Below are positions 25,112 through 33,255 of a stretch of 64,000 bases of DNA, in pieces. The DNA is from Chryseobacterium formosense (lineage in GTDB: Bacteria; Bacteroidota; Bacteroidia; Flavobacteriales; Weeksellaceae), in assembly GCF_900116415.1 (NCBI RefSeq), contig NZ_FPAP01000002.1, positions 1,054,001-1,118,000 on the forward strand, in the 5' to 3' direction. Below the pieces are notes generated by a model, which was not told the origin of the DNA, did not search any database, and saw nothing but the letters and a program-made list of their open reading frames with translations. A program made the translations under genes and the position numbers. Numbering within the stretch: position 1 is the first letter of the stretch; every line of letters begins with the position of its first letter.

Positions 25112-25504
25112 TTATTCCTGCATCATATTGTCTCGGGTGTTCTTCTGAACGGCGATGGCTCCAAATAAAGCAAGAAGATAGGCAAAGCCATAAAAACCTT
25201 TTTCACTTGGTAGAATGTTGGCATTCCAGAGTCCGATAATGAGTAAAACAATTGATGATATCGTTGCAAACCAACAGATTCCGTAATAGATGTCTGTTAC
25301 TTTGATGTTTTCCATTCTGTCGCGCACTGCTTTTTGTAAAGAAACTACTGCAAATAAACCATAAAGAAGGATGGTGAAGTAATATCCTTTTTCATTCAGT
25401 TGCATTTCTGCTCTTGCCAACCCGACAATAAATCCGACCATTCCTGCTCCTAAAGCGATCCAAGATGCGGCAATAAAAGCATTAGAGACTCCCTGTTTTT
25501 TCAT
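25112..25504 (-). CDS. yiaA: YiaA/YiaB-family inner membrane protein
   Basis: 130 residues with four transmembrane segments arranged as two YiaAB two-helix units: FIAASWIALGAGMVGFIVGLARAEMQLNEKGYYF and GICWFATISSIVLLIIGLWNANILPSEKGFYGF. The repeated (N/S)EKG(Y/F)Y after each helix is the family hallmark. Function is unknown in any organism that comes to mind. It is monocistronic with a minus-strand terminator downstream. Confidence 0.85.
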   Translation of the reverse strand: MKKQGVSNAFIAASWIALGAGMVGFIVGLARAEMQLNEKGYYFTILLYGLFAVVSLQKAVRDRMENIKVTDIYYGICWFATISSIVLLIIGLWNANILPSEKGFYGFAYLLALFGAIAVQKNTRDNMMQE

Positions 25505-25626
25505 TAAATGTAATTTTTCTGTTTTTATTATTAACTCAAATATATGTTTTTTTGAATTGATGAAGATATTTATTTCCTCTTCGTCTGAAAGTATTTCTCA
25601 ATTTGGTAAATAATAACTTACTTATT

Positions 25627-25714
25627 TAGCCCTGATAGAAGCGACATCCTTTTTTTTTCAAAGGGTAAGCAAAGGAAAAAAAGATATAGCGGATAGCAGG
25701 ATTAAGCTCCTAAA
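25627..25714 (-). other. conserved-looking intergenic element (flavobacterial type)
   Basis: The segment begins with AGCCCTGATAGAAGCGACAT, then a T-run, CAAAGGGTAAGCAAAGG, an A-run and GATATAGCGGATAGCAGGAT, AAGCTCC. The T-run and A-run can pair into a long hairpin. This word order recurs, from memory, in many Flavobacteriia intergenic regions, but I cannot name it. The strand is not determinable; it may be a structured RNA or a dispersed repeat. Confidence 0.45.
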
Positions 25715-25731
25715 AATACTTTGTGCAAATT

Positions 25732-26541
25732 TTATTGTGCTATGTACTCGTAATTGTATTTTACGTAATTATTGCCGTTTGTGTCTTTTCCGATAACCTG
25801 ACTTGGCAACTGAGCACTGTTGTACTGAATATCATAAATCACCTGCTGGTTTTGCACCCAATTGCCGGCATTGTCTTTGAAACTGATTCTTTCCGAAGCA
25901 TAATTGTTTTTGCTTAAAGCATGCGCACCGCCCATCATTATTCTAAAATATTTGTTGGTGAAAGTAAACGGATTCAGTTGATTGTCATACAAATACTCAT
26001 GCTTGGTAGATATAGGAATAGTGCCACCCATTTCTGAAGTTTCCAGTGTGATGTTGTCACCGTTGTATGTGTAGTTTGAAACACTCGGATTACTGCAGTC
26101 TGCGGTCTGGCAAAGGGTAGAAGTAGCTACTTTTCCGTTATTGTAGGTATAGTTTATTGTTCTGTTAAAATCAGGATTGCTGTAGATTGCTTTTACATTC
26201 TGAAGTTGGTCTCCGCTGTATGTATAAAGTGAATAATATTCTAACGTGCCGTCTGTTTTGTAATAATTTGTCTTTACAGGCTTTCCTGATGAATCGTATT
26301 CGTTGGTTGAATTTCTTCCTGCAGTCGTTGTTTTTATTAATTGTCCCTGATTATTATACTGTAACGTTGAAACGGTCGTTTCCGGATTGGAGGGATTGTC
26401 GTAATAAACGGTGGTGACTTTGCTCAACAGAATTTTAGGCTCTGCAATGGGATCAATAATCATCTCGTTTTCATCTGTACTGTTGCAGCTGTTTAAAAAG
26501 ACAACTGAGCTCACTAAGCCAAGGAAAAAATACTTCTTCAT
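25732..26541 (-). CDS. hypothetical lipoprotein with YD-like repeats
   Basis: 269 residues. The signal peptide ends in VVFLNSC (lipobox, Cys19) followed by acidic residues NSTDENEM. The mature part has short repeats of beta strands with Y-N/D motifs: LQYNNQGQLIKTTT, EYDSSGKPVKTNYYKTDG, NYTYNNGKVATSTL, EYLYDNQLNPFTF. These resemble degenerate RHS/YD repeats found in many Bacteroidota lipoproteins, so an outer-membrane-attached beta-structured protein is likely. No further function can be assigned. Confidence 0.75.
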   Translation of the reverse strand: MKKYFFLGLVSSVVFLNSCNSTDENEMIIDPIAEPKILLSKVTTVYYDNPSNPETTVSTLQYNNQGQLIKTTTAGRNSTNEYDSSGKPVKTNYYKTDGTLEYYSLYTYSGDQLQNVKAIYSNPDFNRTINYTYNNGKVATSTLCQTADCSNPSVSNYTYNGDNITLETSEMGGTIPISTKHEYLYDNQLNPFTFTNKYFRIMMGGAHALSKNNYASERISFKDNAGNWVQNQQVIYDIQYNSAQLPSQVIGKDTNGNNYVKYNYEYIAQ

Positions 26542-26600
26542 TCTTATTTTTTAATTTTTCAAAAATAAGAATTCCTTATTGACTTTAGAAGGAATATAAA

Positions 26601-26640
26601 TAAAAAATCCCACTATTTTGAATAATGGGATTTTATTTTT
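26601..26640 (-). terminator. terminator after ahcY (minus strand)
   Basis: Stem AAAATCCCA (26604-26612) / TGGGATTTT (26626-26634), with inner extra pairs, followed on the minus strand by T-rich DNA. Confidence 0.75.
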
Positions 26641-26644
26641 ATAT

Positions 26645-26672
26645 GAGATCCTTCGACAAGCTCAGGATGACA
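26645..26672. repeat. dispersed repeat copy ATCCTTCGACAAGCTCAGGATGACA
   Basis: A single copy of the short dispersed repeat AGATCCTTCGACAAGCTCAG + GATGACA lies in the ahcY 3' region. Known from memory as a very common intergenic repeat in many bacteria; only one copy is visible in this window. Confidence 0.5.
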
Positions 26673-26676
26673 ATTT

Positions 26677-27993
26677 TTAGTATCTGTAATACTCAGGTTT
26701 GAAAGGTCCTTTCACGTCAACACCGATGTATTCAGCCTGTTCAGGAGAAAGAGTTTCCAATTCTACGCTTAATTTCTTAAGGTGAAGCGCTGCAACTTTT
26801 TCATCTAAATGTTTTGGCAACATATACACTTCGTTTCCGTAAGCTTCAGAGTTGTTCCAAAGTTCGATCTGAGCCAAAGTCTGGTTCGAGAAAGAGTTAG
26901 ACATTACAAAAGATGGGTGACCAGTTGCACAACCTAAGTTTACCAATCTACCTTCAGCAAGAATGATCACTTCTTTACCTTCTTCCAAAGTATAGATGTC
27001 AACCTGAGGTTTCACTTCAGATTTTGTGTGACCGTAGTTTTCGTTCAGCCAAGCCATATCGATTTCGTTATCGAAGTGACCGATGTTACAAACGATCGCT
27101 TTGTCTTTTAATTTTAAGAAATGCTCTTTTCTTACGATATTGAAGTTACCGGTAGTCGTAATTACGATATCTGCGTTAACAACAACAGTATCTAATCTTT
27201 TTACTTCATAACCGTCCATTGCAGCCTGAAGCGCACAAATCGGGTCGATTTCAGTAACCGTAACAATAGAACCCGCTCCTCTGAAAGATGCAGCAGTACC
27301 TTTACCAACGTCTCCGTATCCGCAAACTACCACTCTTTTTCCGGCCAACATGACGTCAGTCGCTCTTCTTACAGCATCTACTGCAGATTCTTTACATCCG
27401 TATTTGTTGTCGAATTTAGATTTAGTAACAGAATCATTTACGTTGATTGCAGGCATTACCAAAGTTCCGTTCTTCATTCTTTCGTACAATCTGTGAACTC
27501 CGGTTGTAGTTTCTTCAGAAAGTCCTTTAATATCTTTTGTGAATTCTGGATATTTATCAAAAACCATGTTTGTTAAATCTCCACCATCATCCAAAATCAT
27601 GTTCAATGGTTTTCTGTCTTCACCGAAAAATAACGTCTGCTCAATACACCAGTCGAATTCCTCTTCATTAAGACCTTTCCAAGCGTAAACAGGGATTCCT
27701 GCAGCAGCAATTGCAGCAGCAGCGTGATCCTGTGTAGAGAAAATATTACAAGAAGACCAAGTAACTTCAGCTCCTAAAGCTACCAAAGTCTCGATAAGCA
27801 CAGCCGTTTGGATAGTCATGTGAAGACATCCTGCGATTCTTGCACCTTTAAGCGGTTGAGATGGTCCGTATTCTTCGCGGATTGCCATTAAACCCGGCAT
27901 TTCTGCCTCAGCCAAAGTAATTTCTTTTCTTCCCCATTCTGCAAGGGAAATGTCCTTAACTTTATAAGGAACGTATTGTGTTGTTGTACTCAT
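26677..27993 (-). CDS. ahcY: adenosylhomocysteinase (S-adenosylhomocysteine hydrolase)
   Basis: 438 residues. It is an NAD-dependent enzyme that hydrolyses S-adenosylhomocysteine to adenosine and homocysteine, regenerating the methyl cycle. Signatures: [23 protein letters not shown] (substrate-binding His), [34 protein letters not shown] (catalytic Lys/Asp and the conserved Cys), the Rossmann loop [13 protein letters not shown], and [20 protein letters not shown]. The C-terminus ends KYY-like (PEYYRY), needed for cofactor binding across the dimer. Monocistronic. Confidence 0.97.
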   Translation of the reverse strand: MSTTTQYVPYKVKDISLAEWGRKEITLAEAEMPGLMAIREEYGPSQPLKGARIAGCLHMTIQTAVLIETLVALGAEVTWSSCNIFSTQDHAAAAIAAAGIPVYAWKGLNEEEFDWCIEQTLFFGEDRKPLNMILDDGGDLTNMVFDKYPEFTKDIKGLSEETTTGVHRLYERMKNGTLVMPAINVNDSVTKSKFDNKYGCKESAVDAVRRATDVMLAGKRVVVCGYGDVGKGTAASFRGAGSIVTVTEIDPICALQAAMDGYEVKRLDTVVVNADIVITTTGNFNIVRKEHFLKLKDKAIVCNIGHFDNEIDMAWLNENYGHTKSEVKPQVDIYTLEEGKEVIILAEGRLVNLGCATGHPSFVMSNSFSNQTLAQIELWNNSEAYGNEVYMLPKHLDEKVAALHLKKLSVELETLSPEQAEYIGVDVKGPFKPEYYRY

Positions 27994-28126
27994 ATCGTAT
28001 GAATATTTTTATTTCAAATTTTAAAACGCAAAATTACAACTAATAATTAAGATAAAAAAACGGCTGAAAAATCGGAAATATGAGATATTGTAGCCTTAAA
28101 TTTATTTATTTTAAATCTAAATAGTG

Positions 28127-28134
28127 TATTTTTG
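28127..28134 (+). promoter_or_regulatory. -7 promoter box TATTTTTG of the HugZ-like gene
   Basis: A perfect TAnnTTTG, 18 bases before the ATG at 28153. A weak TTTA (28105-28108) lies 18 bases upstream. Confidence 0.45.
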
Positions 28135-28152
28135 TGGTAGATAAATCTATTT

Positions 28153-28683
28153 ATGAATCATACAAATACTCAGGAAGAAGCAAAAAGACAGGCAAAGCCA
28201 CTTGCTCCAAAAGTGAAAGAACTTATTGAAAGAAGTAACAGTGTTATTCTTGCAACGGTAGATGCAGAAGGAACTCCGAATTCAAGCTATGCACCATTTG
28301 TACAGGTAGGAAATACATTTTACATTCTGGTTTCTTTTATGGCAAAACATACAAAGAATCTTGCAGACGGAAGAAAAACTTCGGTGATGTTCATCGAAGA
28401 CGAATCTGCTACAAAGCAAATTTATGCGAGAGAAAGATTAACAATCGAAGCTTCGACTTCGCAGGTTGAAAGAGATTCTGAAGTCTGGAATACAGTAGTT
28501 TCTCAATTAAAAGAAACGCACGGTAAAGTAGTAGATGTTATTGCTGAAATGAAAGATTTTATCTTAATCGGTCTTCATCCAACGAAAGGTTCTTATGTAA
28601 ATGGTTTCGGAAGTGCCTATTTCGTAGACGAGAATCTGGAAATCATGGAGCACAGAAACGATCAGAATCACCAATCGAAATAA
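28153..28683 (+). CDS. HugZ-like pyridoxamine 5'-phosphate oxidase-fold protein
   Basis: 176 residues. A split-barrel FMN-binding fold of the pyridoxamine phosphate oxidase superfamily is visible: VILATVDAEGTPNSSYAPFV (residues about 35-55), TFYILVSFMAKHTKNLADGRKTSVMFIEDE, ARERLTIEA and a C-terminal GSYVNGFGSAYFVDE. The GFG-A-F ending is that of HugZ-family haem-utilisation proteins, which can cleave or bind haem. No haem genes are nearby, so a haem role is a family inference only. Monocistronic. Confidence 0.8.
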   Translation: MNHTNTQEEAKRQAKPLAPKVKELIERSNSVILATVDAEGTPNSSYAPFVQVGNTFYILVSFMAKHTKNLADGRKTSVMFIEDESATKQIYARERLTIEASTSQVERDSEVWNTVVSQLKETHGKVVDVIAEMKDFILIGLHPTKGSYVNGFGSAYFVDENLEIMEHRNDQNHQSK

Positions 28684-29010
28684 GCTGGGAGATGGAAGCT
28701 GGATACGGGAAGTTTTACTACTAACTGTTTTAGTTTTCTTTGCTTTAAATAATATTGAATTCACTTGAGTCTTAGGATTTAAGTGGATTTTTATTTTGTC
28801 TAAAATTTTGCGCTTCGTTTGTCATGCTGAAAGCATCTAAGCAATATTAAAACTAAAGTATTGAGATGCTTTCAGCATGACAAACTGTATGTTAAAATAT
28901 AATTTGAATAATAATATCACTTCAGAATTCGAATTGCAAAACTTCCATCACCCATCTTCCAACTTCCAGCCAAAATTTTTTTTACTAATTTTGTATGATA
29001 AACAAACTCA
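28684..29010. repeat. 327-bp non-coding gap with two inverted repeat types
   Basis: A perfect 22-bp inverted repeat, GTTTGTCATGCTGAAAGCAT (28817-28838, plus CT) and its reverse complement (28864-28885), forms a long hairpin. The outer parts hold GGAAGCTGG-type words (28688-28700) and their complement ACTTCCATCACCCATCTTCC/AACTTCC (28941-28968). A TAATTTTG -7 box (28986-28993) for the next gene ends the gap. No gene is supported. Confidence 0.7.
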
Positions 29011-29625
29011 ATGCCTCTTTACCGCGATTTTTCAGATGACAATGCTACGATTCTCGTATGGAAATACGATGAAACTGAAAATTTGGATATCAATACGCTT
29101 TTAGAGCCTGAAAATGCCGAAAAAGTAAAAGATTATCATCCGAAAAAATTGTTGGAGGTTTTGATGGTTCGTAAATTATTGAAAGGTTTAAAACCATATT
29201 CAAAAATATTATATAAAGAAAGAGAACCATTTTTGTCTCCAAAAGATGCTGAAATTTCGATTACGCATTCTTTTCCTTTTGCAGCGATTGCGATTTCAAA
29301 AAATAAAATCGGAATTGATATTGAGAAATTTAATCCCAAAATTTTGAGGGTGATTGATAAATTCACCTACGAAAATGAGCGCGGATTTATTCCTTTTGAT
29401 ACGGAAGTTGTTTTTTATACGATTATCTGGAGTGTAAAAGAAAGCATGTATAAAATTCATCATTCGAAACACTGGTCTCTGAAAAAACATTATGAAGTAA
29501 GACCTTTTGAATTAAAACATCTTCATTCTATAAAATGCAGGGTTCACGACGATAAAATTTCGGATGAACTAAAAGCGAGAGTTGAATTTTTCGACGAATA
29601 TTGCTTTACGATTGTTGAGGAGTAA
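29011..29625 (+). CDS. 4'-phosphopantetheinyl transferase superfamily protein
   Basis: 204 residues from ATG 29011. It transfers the 4'-phosphopantetheine arm of CoA to acyl carrier proteins. The conserved motifs are all present: DAEISITHSFPFAAIAIS (residues about 79-96), KIGIDIEKF (Asp/Glu metal ligands, about 99) and WSVKESMYKIH (W-x2-KE-x3-K, about 142). The length is that of the Sfp/AcpT-like two-domain group. The 3' end overlaps the FUSC gene on the other strand by 20 bases. Confidence 0.88.
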   Translation: MPLYRDFSDDNATILVWKYDETENLDINTLLEPENAEKVKDYHPKKLLEVLMVRKLLKGLKPYSKILYKEREPFLSPKDAEISITHSFPFAAIAISKNKIGIDIEKFNPKILRVIDKFTYENERGFIPFDTEVVFYTIIWSVKESMYKIHHSKHWSLKKHYEVRPFELKHLHSIKCRVHDDKISDELKARVEFFDEYCFTIVEE

Positions 29626-31867
29626 TCTCTTCGTTTCTGTACTTTTCGATCACTTTTCGCTGTTCTTTTGCAACATCATAGATCAGTTCCAAAACATCGT
29701 GAATATTTTTAAGTTCCGTTAAATGAGAAATTTTATTCGGATCTCTGGTATCTAAATGTTCATTTTCCATCAATTCGGTTTTTCTTCGAAGGATCATATC
29801 TTCAATAGAAGAATCTTCGGGCTCAAGACGGCTGTCCATTCTCAAAGCTTCCGGGATTTTTTCTCCATTCAGAATTGCTGAGACCTGATTCATTTCAGAT
29901 TCTATTTTTTTGCTCCAGCTTTCAGAATCAATTTCGGGATATTCGTGATTGCTGTTTGCATATTGCGATAGCGAAGCGGTATAAGCGGTAATCAGATGAG
30001 AAGTTGCTACAAACTGATGCACGACTTCAAGTTTTTTCTGCTGATTTTTAGGATCAGAAATCATTCTCTGAAAATTATCGGAAAGATTGGCTAAAGAAAT
30101 AATGGCGTTTTTCCGCTTTACTTTATAATTTTCCACATCGAAATTCTCATTCAGAAATTTAGACATCACACTGTGAAAATAGGTGAGATTAGATTCTGCT
30201 GATTTTTTCATTAAATCTAAATTCTGCGTATGCTCCCAAACCGGAAGTACAATGTATGAAACCAGAAATGCAATGATTCCTGCAATAATGGTATCTACAA
30301 TTCTGTCTTTAAAAATTACGTTTACATTTCCGGGATTCAGAAAATTAAAACTCATAAAGACATAAATCGTCATAAATAAAACCGCCCAGAAATATCTTCC
30401 CTTGAGTAAGCTGAAACATAAAATCATGCTCAAAAGAAGAATCGCAAACAGAATTGCATTTACGTGAATGAAATGCAATAAAGCATAAGCAATCACCGCT
30501 CCGGCAACTGTCCCGAAAAACCGCAGAAAGTTCCGTTGTTTCGTTATGGAATAGGCTGGTTTTAAAATAGCGGTAATGGTAATTAAAATCCAATAGGTAT
30601 GACCAATTTCTACAAACGGAAGCAAAGAAACCAGATAACCTAACAAAAGCGCAACGGTAATTCTTATCGCGTGGCGAAAATGTGATGAAGAAAGAGAAAT
30701 ATTGCTTTTTAAAACCTTAAAATTGATTTTCTGTTCATTAGGCATGAATTTTTTCAAATCCAAACCTGTGGAAAGACTTTTTGCCAATCTCACATTCTGA
30801 GAAAATACCTTATAAATCTCATTGATTTCCTTTGTAATTTCGTTGATGCGCATCATGATTTGTCGTAAAATCATGAAGTTCTCAAGGTTGTCGGGCGTCA
30901 TTTGTCTGTTTCTCAGTTCGAAATAATGAACATTAAGTTCATGCTCCCGATCATGAAGATTGAAAATCGGTCTTGCACGAGTACTGCTTTGCAAGGAAAT
31001 TCCAATGTTGGCAATTTCCTCGGAAAGAATATTCAGGTAATCATGTATTTTAACTAAAATTTCGGTGTCTTCAAAACTTTGCTGAAGTTTTTTGTAATCA
31101 CTTTCAGAAGTCATGAGCTTTTCATGAAGATCCATCGAATTAAGAAACATCAACATCAATAATCGGCTGATTGTTGTTGATTCATTAACGATTGTTCTTG
31201 TTTTAAAAACAGTTTCACGGGTTTCTTCCTGCAGATTTTTTATTTCGATCTGTTTTGCAATAACCTGTAGACTCAATTTATTAAAATCAGGATTTTTCTG
31301 ATAATAATTTGCTTTAATTCTAAGAAATTCCGAGAGCTGGAGATAATTTTCACCAATCATCTGACTGGCAAGTTTATACGGCTGTATCGTTGTTACAATC
31401 AGGAAAATTAATAGAAACCAAATGCAGCCTGCTGCAAAAATAACAAGACTTTTAAGAATATTTACACCGGTTAAATGTCCGTCAATAAATATGGCTAAAA
31501 CGACCAAGGCTAAAGAACCGACTGCCGCCAATCTTTGTCCATACACTCCGATCAGGGAAAAGAACATTCCAAAAACGACAATTTCTAAAAGAACAAGCGG
31601 AATTATTCCTTTGACTAAACTAGCAATTAATGCAACAACTACAAAGCAGAAAATGGCAAAAGTCAGTGAGTTTCTGCGTCTGATGAATGGTCCCGGCTGA
31701 TCGGTTAAGGCCACAAAGCTGGTTCCCAAAGGAAAAAGAAAGTATTCTTTCAGGATTCCGAAGTAGGAGAGAACTAAACACGGGATCACCGTTGCCAATG
31801 TAATTCTGATGGAAGAATAAACATATTGGCTGGTAACGATTTTTTTAAGCTCCGAAGAATAGTTCAT
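29606..31867 (-). CDS. FUSC-family (YccS/YhfK-like) membrane protein
   Basis: 753 residues in two halves, each with about five transmembrane helices: residues about 15-165 (SSIRITLATVIPCLVLSYFG...GPFIRRR) and about 395-545 (FRHAIRITVALLLGYLVSLLPFVEIGHTYWILITI). Both are typical FUSC modules, with a cytoplasmic alpha-helical linker between and a long charged C-terminus. The family includes aromatic-acid exporters (AaeB) and YccS. Substrate unknown. Tail-to-tail overlap of 20 bases with the transferase gene is unusual but small. Confidence 0.9.
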   Translation of the reverse strand: MNYSSELKKIVTSQYVYSSIRITLATVIPCLVLSYFGILKEYFLFPLGTSFVALTDQPGPFIRRRNSLTFAIFCFVVVALIASLVKGIIPLVLLEIVVFGMFFSLIGVYGQRLAAVGSLALVVLAIFIDGHLTGVNILKSLVIFAAGCIWFLLIFLIVTTIQPYKLASQMIGENYLQLSEFLRIKANYYQKNPDFNKLSLQVIAKQIEIKNLQEETRETVFKTRTIVNESTTISRLLMLMFLNSMDLHEKLMTSESDYKKLQQSFEDTEILVKIHDYLNILSEEIANIGISLQSSTRARPIFNLHDREHELNVHYFELRNRQMTPDNLENFMILRQIMMRINEITKEINEIYKVFSQNVRLAKSLSTGLDLKKFMPNEQKINFKVLKSNISLSSSHFRHAIRITVALLLGYLVSLLPFVEIGHTYWILITITAILKPAYSITKQRNFLRFFGTVAGAVIAYALLHFIHVNAILFAILLLSMILCFSLLKGRYFWAVLFMTIYVFMSFNFLNPGNVNVIFKDRIVDTIIAGIIAFLVSYIVLPVWEHTQNLDLMKKSAESNLTYFHSVMSKFLNENFDVENYKVKRKNAIISLANLSDNFQRMISDPKNQQKKLEVVHQFVATSHLITAYTASLSQYANSNHEYPEIDSESWSKKIESEMNQVSAILNGEKIPEALRMDSRLEPEDSSIEDMILRRKTELMENEHLDTRDPNKISHLTELKNIHDVLELIYDVAKEQRKVIEKYRNEEITPQQS

Positions 31868-31884
31868 ACTGCAAAAATAGGGGT

Positions 31885-31935
31885 TATATGTGAATTGTCA
31901 GTTTTACTTCGTAAGTGAATTATGAATTTTTATTT
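31885..31935. repeat. GTGAATT/TTGTC-family repeat copy
   Basis: TATGTGAATTGTCAGTTTTA followed by CTTCGTAAGTGAATTATGAA: the same word order as copies near 22.6, 44.5 and 49 kb, here between the FUSC gene start and the porV terminator. Confidence 0.5.
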
Positions 31936-31986
31936 AATATTTATCAAAATGTCTATAGAGATTTATTCAAAATTATAGAAAATAAA

Positions 31987-32010
31987 AAAAGCCTCATAAA
32001 ATGAGACTTT
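31987..32010 (-). terminator. terminator after porV (minus strand)
   Basis: Stem around AAAGCCTCAT (31988-31999) / ATGAGACTTT (32001-32010), one mismatch, with a T-run on the minus strand (complement of 31983-31989). It ends the porU-porV operon. Confidence 0.7.
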
Positions 32011-32032
32011 TCAAAACTTTTATATGATGTTT

Positions 32033-33199
32033 TTAATAATCTACATTAGATGTTTCATCACCGATGTTCCAGGTAAGACCGAAACGAAGAGTGTTATCCA
32101 AAGCAGTATTAATTTTAGACATATTGATAAGGTAAGAAACATCAAGACCGAAAGAACGGTATTTCAAACCGATACCTGCCGTTGCAAACTGTCTTGCTCC
32201 CTGCTCTTCACTTTCGTGGAAATAACCTGTTCTTACAGAGAATGCATTGTCATAAGAATATTCTAATGCACCACTCATCATGATTGAATTAGGATTTTTG
32301 AATGATTTTCCGATCCCAGACATTACCCCAACGTTTGGTACAGCGTAGATCGGCTGTCTTGTATTCGGGTCTGTACCTACAAATTCTGACCCAGGTACTA
32401 AGATTTTAGAACCTTCCACAGAAATTCCTACTCTGTTCATATCGTCAAGATACATATCGTATCCAACCCCTAATCTTGCCATTGTAGGAAGGTAAGATCT
32501 TGAATTTTCGTCACCTGTATAATCTAATTTAGGACCTAAATTGCTGACTGCAAAACCGGCATTTACTTTACCATCCATACCTCCGATACTTGAGAATCTT
32601 GGTGATGTATAGTAACCGGAAACGTCTACTGCAAATGTGTTTGCAGGCTTAAGGGTAGTATCTGTGTTGAATCCTCCGGATAAATCTGAACGGATGAATC
32701 TACCAGTAACAGCCATTGAATAAGAATCTGATAATTTCAGACCGTAAGCAACGTCGATTGAGAATTCGTTTGGTTTTGAAACCCCGTTTGAAGTAACGGT
32801 GTTGTCTACACCAAGCTCAGTAAGTTCTACTTCTCCCATATTGAAGTAATAGATACTCGCAGAGATGGTAGATCTTTCTTCCTGACCTAAGAATTTATGG
32901 AAAGCACCGTACAATAAAAATACATCATTGGTTAGTTTTCCCATATATGGAGTGTAGTTTAAACCTACAGAAGAACTTGTTCTGCTAAAAGGATATTTTG
33001 CCGCATTCCAGAATTGTGAGAAAGCATCAGGCGAAGTTACCACACCCTGATCCCCCATACCTCCTGATCTTGCATCTGGTGCGATTCTAAGGAATGGAGC
33101 TCCGGTTAATACAGGTCTTACCTGACTCAAATCTTGCGCGTAGCCTAAAAACCCAGCACTCAAACCAATCCCTAAAAGCAGTTTAGTAGTTAAATTCAT
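32033..33199 (-). CDS. porV: type IX secretion system outer membrane channel PorV
   Basis: 388 residues. It is an outer-membrane beta-barrel of the FadL-like PorV (LptO) family and shuttles folded T9SS cargo from the SprA translocon to PorU. Evidence: signal peptide, mature N-terminus LTGAPFLRIAPDARSGGMGDQG followed by the conserved SQFWNAAKYPF, alternating amphipathic strands, and an aromatic last strand (FGLTWNIG then DYV-type end). Located 57 bases downstream of porU in the usual operon order for Flavobacteriia. Confidence 0.95.
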   Translation of the reverse strand: MNLTTKLLLGIGLSAGFLGYAQDLSQVRPVLTGAPFLRIAPDARSGGMGDQGVVTSPDAFSQFWNAAKYPFSRTSSSVGLNYTPYMGKLTNDVFLLYGAFHKFLGQEERSTISASIYYFNMGEVELTELGVDNTVTSNGVSKPNEFSIDVAYGLKLSDSYSMAVTGRFIRSDLSGGFNTDTTLKPANTFAVDVSGYYTSPRFSSIGGMDGKVNAGFAVSNLGPKLDYTGDENSRSYLPTMARLGVGYDMYLDDMNRVGISVEGSKILVPGSEFVGTDPNTRQPIYAVPNVGVMSGIGKSFKNPNSIMMSGALEYSYDNAFSVRTGYFHESEEQGARQFATAGIGLKYRSFGLDVSYLINMSKINTALDNTLRFGLTWNIGDETSNVDY

Positions 33200-33255
33200 A
33201 TGTTGTCTTTTATATATTATCAGTTTTTTATTGATAGTCCTATTTAATTATTTAT

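Noticed and set aside
28877..29104. Open frame of 75 codons before the phosphopantetheinyl transferase
   Set aside because: It covers repeats and then the transferase gene in another frame; no coding features.
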